Shown here: positions 48,850 through 59,800 of the stretch, piece by piece
How positions within the stretch are numbered: the first letter of the stretch is position 1
Layout: the number at the start of each line of letters is the position of its first letter
Assembly: GCF_021018895.1 (NCBI RefSeq)
Contig: NC_079369.1
Span: 9,809,694-9,873,693 of the forward strand
From: Seriola aureovittata
Taxonomy: Eukaryota > Chordata > Actinopteri > Carangiformes > Carangidae
DNA length: 64,000 nucleotides
Direction: 5' to 3'
Translations under genes and position numbers: made by a program
The notes under the pieces: model-generated
Told to the model about the DNA's origin: nothing
The model's input: the letters and a program-made list of their open reading frames with translations, nothing else
Databases searched by the model: none

Positions 48850-50427
48850 TCCTTGTCTTTTATATTAAAAAAAAAAAAATTCTGTGGCTTTTTCTCATCA
48901 AATGAATGGTTTCTTTGTGTGCTAATTAACTTCAGTTCACACTGATCATGTTGACAGCTTCAACAACAAACCTGTTACTCTGATATGTAATGTGGCATGA
49001 ATCAACATTCAGTCGAAATAAAACAACCCACGCAGTGAGATAAGTTATTGTAAAATTATATTAACAAGCAATCTTTCCTCAATTTGAAATAAAAAAATAT
49101 CAGCAAATAAAGGCAACATAGGACAGATGTGTATAATGCGTAATGTTCACAGGAAAAAAAAATGAAACAAAAATTCTCATCACATTTACAAGACTGCTGC
49201 TAAGTTTATAATGATGCCTACTAGAATCAATTTAGAAAGCTTTGACTAACTGAATAACTGGGGCAATATACATAGTCAAAGATTGTATCAAAATATAAAA
49301 AAAATGTGTGGGTCGACAAGGGTGGAGGGGGGGGCGGGGCCAAGGAGACAACCAATGATACAGGAGGGAAGTATGAACAACCAATATGTATGACATTAAA
49401 ATGGGCAGCTCATTCATAGCCATTTCATCATAATCAACCAAATTGGAAATAACACAGATGGCTACGACGATGAAGAGCACAGAGTGTTAAGCACAGGCAG
49501 GTAAAGAGATATACACCACATCTTAAAGCAGGTGTCCACATAGAGAAGAGCAGCACTAGGTAGTATGTTGTACACAGATTCTCAGCATTCATGCACTCAC
49601 TTCTCATGCCGAAGTCTGGTTTCCCTTGACAGAACACAACAGCAGTCCGGCTGTTTAAATTAAACAGCAGAGTGCCGAGTAGCATGGCTGTCAACAATAA
49701 GAGACTGAAATTGATCAAATGGGATCAATTTGACATTGTAGGAACCATCTGAGCACTTTCATACCGTGAAAGGTGGTCACAATAAAAGCTGTATTCTTTC
49801 ACATCTTTTCCCCTTAAAAACCTCTTTAAATAGAAGAGTGGGCATTGGGAAGAATAGTACATTATTCTGAAAGGTGGCCACAGAGTAAAAGGCAAATTCT
49901 GAGTCATATGTCAACTGACTTTTGTGACACAGTATGCATGGCGATAAGTAAAATGACAAGACAAAGACTTTCCAAGCACACAATGCATATGCACACTCTC
50001 CAGTGTTTTAAATGACAAAAGCGGAGACATTTCCTGCACATCTTGCACCACAAAGCAATAATTAAAAAGTACAAGAGGTAAACTTCGACCATTTTTTTTT
50101 CTCTTCGTTCTGGGACTGAGGAGGTTGAGGGGACTAAAAGGGGGATACGGGGGCTCTGCAAAGAACATAAAACGTGTCATGTATGCATTTCAGTAGCTGG
50201 TTTTTGTCACACTTGGGGTTGTGGTAAATGGAGAAATTGTCCTTCATTTTGAGCAAGGAGCAGTAGTCGCCAGCCATTTTGATTTTTCTCCGATCAGCAT
50301 TCTGGCGATAGTGTGGAACCAAAATGGCGCCTGTCCCTGATTCGGTGCTGATGTGTTTGGCCGTGTCCTATAGTGAGTTCAGATCCTTGGAATGATGGCA
50401 AATAATGTTGGGTGGGGTGGAGGGGGG
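48850..50427 (-). other. ssbp3: ssbp3 3' UTR region (extent approximate)
   Basis: Downstream of the ssbp3 stop on the minus strand, about 1.4 kb carries no other gene and includes long stretches without repeats (for example 50150-50340), as expected of a long vertebrate 3' UTR. No canonical minus-strand AATAAA was found in this interval; variants TATAAA (minus, about 49206) and AATATA (minus, about 49054) are candidates. The end point is therefore uncertain. Confidence 0.45.
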
Positions 50428-50457
50428 TCACACACTCATCGTCATGGTTGGAGAGTA
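50428..50457 (-). CDS. ssbp3: ssbp3 exon 18 (terminal)
   Basis: Acceptor CCTCCGTAG, then nine codons YSPTMTMSV and TGA at 50430-50428. The family tail is YSPSMTMSV; this copy has Thr for the second Ser. Too short to appear in ordinary ORF scans. Confidence 0.95.
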   Translation of the reverse strand, partial: YSPTMTMSV

Positions 50458-53400
50458 CTACGGAGGCACAGAGAGGAGAGGATTAAAAAACACATCTACA
50501 CACATACACACACACAGACACACAGACACACAGACACACAGACACACAGACACACACACACCTTTTCCCTACAAAGTGCTCCTTGGTCAAACGCACAGCT
50601 TGCTCTCCACAGTGCTACTGTAGTCAGTGATGTTAATACGCTGTGACTGTGGCTTTATTGTGCGGTCAACAGTGCTCTACCTCTGGCTTCATCAAAGTAC
50701 CACTACAGTCGCCAACAGTCCAGTGATGTTAGCTGAGGAGAGGAACTGGCAAGTGGGAGACTTACGTTCTCGCTCTGAAAGGAGTGGAGGAAGTTTCCAC
50801 TCAGCTCCCCGTCATCCCTTGGGGTCCCAGGAGGATTGCTAATGCCACTTAAATTGTTTGGGGAATTCTGGAAACAAAGCATGCGCAACATTTTTTTTAA
50901 ATGTAAAACATTTCATTTTTTCCAGATTGAGCTTTAAATGCAAATATTCTTTGTATGGTTATAATATTTACCTTGTTCATTCCATCCATATCACCAGAGC
51001 CTAGCAATGAAACATTATGAAAAACATTTTTAACAATGTTTGTAACCCATGACCATAAGAAAGCTCTTTTAAAAACAATGGCTCTACCGGAAATACAGTC
51101 TGGCCTCTACTGATGTGCTACATAGAGGACTAAAGTAAACTCATTTAATGTATAAGAATGCAACCCCAACATCTGTGTTGTGTTGTGTTGATAGGTGTAT
51201 TGTAGTAGGTGGTGTTACCTAGTGACCCGTTCATGTGGTGTGGTTCCATCCCAGCCATGGCTCCCAACGGTCCGTCAGAGCCGGGGCCCATAGGGAACTG
51301 GAGGAGAAACAAGACAGCATGGACTCACTTATCACATCTGCACAGCACAGTTCACACACAGCTGAAAAGTCCTAAACAACAAGTGACCAAAGGAACCCTG
51401 GAAACCAGTTTCTATGCTTTCTATGCTGTAGTTTCTATTGCTGTGAACTTAAGTCCTTCTTTCAACTGAAAACAAAAACAGGTTCTGATTATTTCCAATA
51501 CACTGATATAGTAGCCTACCGTATCAAATCACACACAAACTCAACCAGTACAAGAGCATTTGTTTACTAGTAGTTTACTTTGTTTACTACCAAGGAAGTG
51601 AGTGAGTGAAAGTGTGTTTTAAGAAGGCAAGGACAGTAATGTCGAGTAAATTTGTTTTTCATGCAGGGCAGCTCTGTTTACAAGGAAGTGAAATTTCCTA
51701 TTTTCTGTCTTTCCCCTCAGCAGCAACATGTGTGGACTCAGGTTGGTGTGTGTGTCATGTGTTGATCTGTATGAAGCCCACGAGACCTTACAGTCTACCT
51801 AACTGTGACAAAGAAACTAGATTAGATCACATAATGTAGGCAATTTAGTGGTACTGGACATTACTAAATAAAATTTCAATCTAGATCATGTGGCTGGCAC
51901 CAGAATCCATAGAAGATGCAGTGATCACATATATTTAAGAGCAGAAATTTAATTCCAACAAAAATAAAAATGTATTTGCCCAGCAACAGCAACCAGAGGC
52001 TGGAAATCCTCACTTTCCACCAGCTGCATGCAACCATTAGACAAAGGAGTGTATTGAGACGGTGATCTGAAGAGGTCAGGTGTTTGGTTTATGGTAGAAG
52101 CTTTTCTTAACAACCATTTGAGATCACATCATATTGTATGCCTTGGCCACTTAACTGCTGTCCTCTGTCAACCACATCTTTACTAAGTGACCCTCAATAC
52201 ATAAACAGGTGCAGGAAAACACTGAAATTGGGTTATTGGTTTGATGCAAAAGGGAAACATGTCATTATGTTGTTAGTAAATAATAAAATATATGCTAACT
52301 GTGCTAAACTCCTACATAAACTACTATATACTTAACTCAGTGATCGTAATATTCACATTTAATGCAGAATGAAGTCGATGAAATGCACTAACATTATTTC
52401 GGTTGCCGGGTCCAGTGTTGATCATGGTGTATAAATTGTCACCAGAGTTGTTTGAGTCTGGAAAAGGCACAATACATATAAATGTTACTGGATAGTGCAT
52501 GAAAAAGGTATTGATTAACATGGTAGGTCAGGGAAGCACTAACCTGCAGGGCTGGGCATGATGGGAGTTCCTGGGGGTCCTCCTCCTCCGGATGCCCCCT
52601 TTGGGGAAACAGTCAAAAATAAATAAATATTCATTACACATGTACTTATAAAAATCATTTACAATTTGATTTTGCCATTATGTTAAAATTTCTGTAGTAT
52701 GGAGGAGTAAAGACGTCAGGATGTGGACTCACCCCATACGCGCCTGGAGAGGGTGATGAGTAAGGCATCTGAAACCAAAAGCACAAATATTACAGACCAG
52801 AAAATGGGAGTGGAAACCATTTCTATACCTCAAAATGTCATCATTCATCATTTGATCAACCTAACACCATTATGGCTGTCTATGCAACCGTCCGTGGAAA
52901 CCGTGACACATAATACTACAATTACATCCCAGACTAGAACCTTGAAACACATTAGACCTCTGCCGCTCTGAGAGATCTGACTGCAATTTGAACCACCATT
53001 TCTCTGGGTGTATGTGTGTTTGTGTGTGTCATTACTACTCACAGAGTTGGCATTGTTGGGATTGGGCCATGGCCGACCAGTCCCTGGGCCCCTACATGAC
53101 AAGACCAACGGAGACCTTAGTAAGAAATTGCATTTGGGTTGAATTTCTTGTAAGAGAATGTATTTACAAATAAAAAAGACTCACATGTTCACTCCTGGCA
53201 TACCAGGACCCATGGTGTTGTGTGGAGGCCTCATCCCACCACCAAAGTTCTGAGAAGACAACCAAGTATCATGAAATTGTGAGTGGTAGAAAATGTACTA
53301 AAGCATTTTACAAATAAGGCGCTCTCATCACCAGAACCAATGAAGTAAACACAATGACTAGTGGGTCTTCAACACAGTGGTAATATATTCTATGTGAGTG

Positions 53401-53717
53401 GAGTAGCTTACCTGAGGACCAGGCCCCATTGGTCCCATGCCCCGAGGGCCGCTCATTCTCTGCATTGGCCCCAAGTTAGGATGGCCTGGAGGGATAAAAG
53501 CAGTTTATATAAAGAGAGAAGCCAGGAAATCATTACTCTGCTGCAGATGTAGTGTGTAGTTAGAGGAAGCGCTGATTCACACCTTGTGGTCGTGTGGGGT
53601 CCATATTAGGCAGCATAGGGTGAGGACCTGGTCCTCCGCCTGGTGGCTAACGGGGATAGAACACAAAGATCCAATGAAACTGAAGTTTTAAATACATGCT
53701 ATGTATCCTGAATCAAT

Positions 53718-53791
<74 letters not shown>

Positions 53792-53794
53792 AAT

Positions 53795-53875
<81 letters not shown>

Positions 53876-56800
53876 TCTACCTGGTTGGCCATCCTGATGG
53901 GGGGACCTCTTGGGCCTCCAGCAAAGCGAGGCGACATAAAGGACTAGAACAGACACACAATTGCTCCATGACATTTCAGTAAAGAAGTGACATACATCTC
54001 CCAAAATGTTGCACTATTTTAATTTCTCAACAGCATGTTTGTGTGAATATTGACAGCAGCATAAAGCATTAAGCTGAGACAAATGCCAAAGCATGAAGCA
54101 TCAGCACTGAGAACCAGCGTTCCCAAATGAGTGCAGATAGCAAAAACAAAAAAAGAGAGAGAAAGAGGGAGAGGGAGCATTACCTGACTGTGAGGTCCCA
54201 TCATACTGTTAGGGGGAGGAGGCTGGGGGTGAGGAGAGCCCTGGGGACCAGGAGGACCCTGTGGCATTGCACAAAATGAAGAGGCAGAGGAGGGAGAGAG
54301 GGGTGGATGAGACGAATAGAGAAGGAGGGAGCGAGAAACAGAAGTGACAAAAGAGGGGCAGAGAGAGAAGCAGGGTTACTGCAGGGCAGAGGACAGTCAG
54401 AGTGCAAGAACCAAAGTATGCCGCAAAAAATGTAAAAATGTACAAAAAATAAGATGCTAATTTTCATGTACCAAACACAGTAAGAGAGAAGAGACAGAGA
54501 GAGTATAGAAGAGCAAGCAAATGACTTAGCCTTGAATGAGAGAAGAGAGACAGAGAGATGGAGAGGATGTGTGCTCTTTTGCCTGTCAGTCAAGACATTA
54601 AGAAGCCTGCTGCATGCAGCATGTTATCAGTGCTAATTTCCCTGAATTAACAGCGTCAATTAAGCTCTATGCAATTAGCTTTGTAACAACACTAAACACC
54701 GGCACTGTGTCGCTAATGTTGCTGATCTGACAAGAGAGTGAGAGGTCTAATTGAGCCTCCTCCTGGATTCTGGTATAGAAAATATGAGTGTGTGCGTGTT
54801 CATTTATCAATGTCAAAATGTATTTCCCGATATTAACATGATCACATAATAAGTCACGGTTTTGTGGCTTCTAGTTCTTAATAAGTGACTAGTTAGGTCT
54901 AATGGAGGCAGGGCAAAATTGCAATTTTATGTCACCTCTTAGAGGTAGTTCCAAACAGTTGCCTGCCAAGAGGTTGTCCACATGAGATATTGATTTACAG
55001 TAGGTGCTGCACCTTTCGATTTCTCCATTAGGGAAAATGGCCACGCCTGCCTGTTTACAGCACTGGAGGGGCCCAGGCAGACAGAACGTCTATGATATTT
55101 ACTACAAGTTCACTGAGCAGAGTGGAGCAAAACAAAAGACACAAACCAGTGCAGACACCAATGTCAAGACCTACAGCTCCACAACACAAAACAAAACCCT
55201 GACTGCACAAGTGCAGCTAGGAAAATGATCAATCCATCAATTCATTCATCCATCCACAGGAGGTTAATTTATGACAATTCTGATAATTGATGAATTGATA
55301 GCAGAAATAAAAAGCCAGTTAGTTTAGTGATGGACTGACCTGGAAAAAGCCAGGTGGCATGGGTCCTCCTGGCATGCCCTCACCAGGGGGCATCCCCCCC
55401 ATCACAGGACTGGGGGCTGCTGCTGCACTCTAAGATGGAAAAACAGACAGAGCAGCAACATTACAAACTCTCACTCATTGTGCTGCACAATACAAGCTAC
55501 CTGCTAATACTCTCCGTACACACTTCAAAAAACTCAGTCATTTATATTGTCCCTTCTTGACCAAGATTCTTGGCACAGCTCGTCACAAGAGGAGTGCATG
55601 TGAGGAATCTAATATCCTTTTGGACTAACCCAGAAAAAAAAAGAGAAAAGAAACAGAAAGTACCAAAAACCAATTCAGCAGACTGGCATCATTTGTGGGT
55701 CCCCTGTATGAAATGGTTATTAATGGGATTCTTATTGAGGCTTCTGAGCCCTGCTGATCTGGGATCCAGTGGGTCAAATGGATCAGTGGGATTCACTGAG
55801 TCAGTGGCTCCAAAGTGCTGCTGCACAGCAGGGCCTTGCTGGGCTGATTTCCTGCTCAAACCACAGCCCTAATTCACTAATGTGCCATTTGCTTCGGTCA
55901 CACGCTCCTAATTGACTGAGTTTTTCTTCCCTGTAGCTGAAGCAATCTGAGATGAGCTAATGTCTTCGGAGCTGTGGGTTTAGTTTGAAGAGAACGGCTA
56001 CAGAAGGAGAGAAGCTCCTTCGGTCCATTTGTTAATGCGTAGCTCACTCACATTGTAGTGTAGATGTGCGCAAACAGGCAATGATTACTACAATGATAAA
56101 CACACACACAAGCAAAAACACTCATTGTCTCTGTCCAGAGCCCCACAGACATCACTGGTTAATAGCCAACACACTCCGTGGTATCGACTGCACCTTCCCT
56201 AATTATATCTGCCCCGGCTGCCACTGCAGGGCCACTGTGAAATACCTCAGCAGGGAGAGAAGTGAGGCCACAGGGAAAAGTCACGTCTCATCAGGCCCCA
56301 CCACCACTGGGACACACACACAGAGACACGGAGCATTTAAATCATCTTTCTTTACTAGAGAGGAGGTGCAGGAGGTGGATCCAAAGGGAGAGAAATCTTA
56401 AAATATGCCTAGCACCAGGGTTTTTCTTAAACCATCCACTACTGCTGTAGAAGTGTAAGAAAATGTGGAGTTCTCGGTGGCTTTACAGACTGTAGTTGCA
56501 TCCCATGTACTTCCTCACTTATCTTGCCCTGTTATTCGCAACTACCCAGCCCCCTCAAGTAGAAATGCTTGCTCTCAAAATTAGTGGTGCAACCTAAGGC
56601 TTAGACCTAAAGAGCAACTCTTAGGGAAATAAATATTAAAGAACTCATTAACTTAATTATCACCGTTTAAGATGAAAATTTCACAAATTCACAGCCTGTT
56701 AAGCTCCTACTTTGCTTTATGCTAATAAGAAAAGTGTCACTTCACATGACACACAACAAAACACAGCGTCAAAAATATACCATGTGCACATGTTGTGTGC

Positions 56801-59800
56801 AGTCACAATTAAAGCACTGTGATGATGTGGTGAAGAAAGTGTGACACTCAAGGCAAAAAAAAGTATTTACATAAAGAATTGTAAATTAAACTTCATCAGT
56901 ATCACAACGCACAGATAGACATGCCATATCTCTTAAATTTAACATAGAACTTTTGGTTCTCTTAATTATGCTGTTCTCTACTTTCTCCAATTTGCGCATA
57001 CATTTATTCACTTGGCTTTTTATCTCTGTCTGACGTGGGAACATTTGGGACAAAGGTCGTATGACTTGTGATCCAAAATCTTGGCACACACTCTCATGAT
57101 GGCATCATTGTAAGTAAAAGTGGGAATCTAAATGCTGCCGTATTTACACCTACAAAACAGGTAGGCATTTGTACCGACGGTATACAGTATCTCAATCATC
57201 CATTCAATTTTTATTTTATCTGACTAAGTTTGACTTCATTTACTTCACACTCTTACCAATACTTTAGGACTATCTACACTGAAGTAGAATTATGAAAATA
57301 TTATTTTATTTTATTTTATTTTTTGGCATTTAATCTGATTCCAAAATTAGCACCATAGTGGGAGTGTCCACTAAACATCAGTTGCAGATCGGCACTGCAT
57401 GGAGGAAATATGCCCAAATCATCTGCATAGGAAACACAACCTGTTTTGCAAGAATTTAACTACCTACACTAGTCATCCATATGCAAGTTAAACAAGGGTG
57501 AAGTTAAGTATCCACCCTGCCTGATACAACTACTGACTAAGTAGTCATCCACCAGTTTCTCCATCAAACCTGCATAGAGTATACAAACACATGATGAGTC
57601 TGGGTAAATATTTAGAGAGTTCCTCTAACATTCATTTATTATCAATATGTTTTATCATGACTGATTTGATCAGAAGCTCGCAAAAAGCATCTTAGGAGCA
57701 TATAAACATAGTGGAATTGTGAAAATTAATGATAACTGGAAATTATTTCTCTCAACAGCAGTGATGGACATAGTGCATCTGTGCCACACTTGCAGGTTTG
57801 TTGTTATCACTACTATTCTGCTAACTTTTTTTACCTTTTATAATAGCAGCACTAAGACCAGAGAGTCAGGGACAACACTGTGAACTAGGATTCCAGTAAA
57901 AGTTTTAAGAAGAGGAACAAGTGTTTGATGAGCACATTTAGATTTAAGTATTGTGATCAGTTCCCTATGTCCTATAATTATCTAGCTTCCTTGAGAAACC
58001 AGATCTCATGTCTACAGTAAAGTCAACTTTATCAACAGTAAACGCCATGACCTAAAAAATTCAAATGAGTCACTTGCACCATTTGCATTATATGGTAAAG
58101 GGGTTATTCATAGTTCTGACCTCTCTTCAAAATTCAAGGTAACTACTTGGCAGCTTCCCTGAAAACCACATAGTGATCCATTTTATTTTAATGAAGCAGA
58201 AGATGTATTTAAATCTATCGTTTGTACTTCTTAAAGTGCAAATAATTGCCTAGGCCCCATTTACCAACTTCAAACAGCATTGAATCCTCTCGCAAAGCCA
58301 CATGTGAAAACCAACAAGGTTTAACTATTAATCATATGCTTTATTTTTTTACATTTATAAAAGGTATAATATGATATTTGAAAGTGTCATAGGCACAACC
58401 TTCAACCTTTCTCTGTACTGTACATTTTTAGAAGTTGACATTTTTGTAGAAAAGAGGCAATTAAGATCTTAAACTTAACAAACATAGCAACAGCTACATT
58501 TAAGCTTCCTGTAGCAGAGCTACAGGTTAACCACAAAAGCATGTGTCAGATACACAGACACAGTAACGAAGCTGTGTTCTAATCTTCACTTATTACCTCC
58601 GCCAAAGAGGTTATGCTTTTACCCAAGTTTGTTTGTTGATTTGTTTGTTTGTCAGCAGGATTAGGCAAAAAGTACTGAACCCATTAGCATCGAGCTTGGT
58701 GGAGGGATGTGGCACGGACCAGGGAAGAACCCATTAAACTTTGGGGCAGATGCAAGTTGAATCTGAATTTTTCTCTGAGGTCTGGTGTATGTGTTTAGCA
58801 TTGGCCTTGGCAGATGTCTGCACTCTCTAATATTTTATGGGAACAGTTAAGAGTGATTATCGCTTCAAACTGTCCAACTTCTCTGGAAAACATACTATTA
58901 AATACATCAAGTCTCTGGTGACAAAAATGGGTTGTATTGTTACCTTCACTGAATGAGTCAATAAAAGCTTATCTGTAGTGACATCCACCCTCATTGTGAT
59001 AGGACTGGAATGGTATTTAAATTGCCACTCACCTGGTTATTTAAATTTGACCCAAGTTTTCAAAAGATCAGTATTTTATTCTCCAACTCTGAATAAATTG
59101 GTTTGGTAACCCTAAGTTGATTTTTCTGGTCTACAGTAATTGTAAGCAGATGTTATTCTGTCTACCATGATCTTACTGGAGATAAAGATCTACAGTTTAT
59201 GGCTAGTCTCAGAGTAGTGGTATATGCTCTGTCACACTGTCTGGCCCCTTTGTAGTGAAACAGCAACTCCTGTTTGCCTTGTTCCTCAACGCTTTAGTAG
59301 CCCATTCCTGGACTGAGGCCTGAAAAGAAATAATGAAGTAAAACAAGGCTGTATTTAAGGTACTGACCACAAAGTCATAAACAATGTCAACTATCTACAT
59401 ACTCTGTGGAAATGAGAAACTGTTTGCTAGACTGAGAAACAACGTGCATGGTGGATTCCCAGTCATGTTATGTTAGATCTTTATCATGTCCCTCTGAAGC
59501 CCACAGCTGTGCTTGCTGGACTGTCTCAAACAGCCTGATGCTGCTCTCGCTCTAAATGAGCCACGTCTCTCCGGTACAGGAAAGGGACAGATGTCTCATG
59601 CCTGCCTCAGGCTATCAGGCTCTTGTCCAGGGCCTTCCTTACAACTTCCCAGGGGACCTCCTTTAATATAGACTACCCCCCTAAACCCATAATGATTCAG
59701 CATGTACATGCATGTACTCAAGAGCGTACAAGCAATTCTAGCCAAACAAATTTTCCCTGAATCTTTGAATCTCTGAAAGAGGTTACTAAAGGCCAGAGTG

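Noticed and set aside
50493..50560. CRISPR-like regularly spaced repeat
   Set aside because: The ACACACAG units have no unique spacers; it is a compound microsatellite in a vertebrate intron.
53699..54004. Open frames of about 100 codons made of HT or VC repeats (also at 14167-14425 and 34658-34989)
   Set aside because: They are translations of (CA)n/(TG)n microsatellites.
54201..54593. 130-codon minus-strand frame in ssbp3 intron 5
   Set aside because: It overlaps exon 6 in part and is CT-rich, low-complexity sequence (Leu/Ser/Pro-rich); no splice or family support beyond the real exon.
56886..57089. 67-codon minus-strand frame as part of the nearby retroelement
   Set aside because: It has a basic, coiled-coil-like composition but no retrotransposon motif; too weak to join to the reverse-transcriptase relic.
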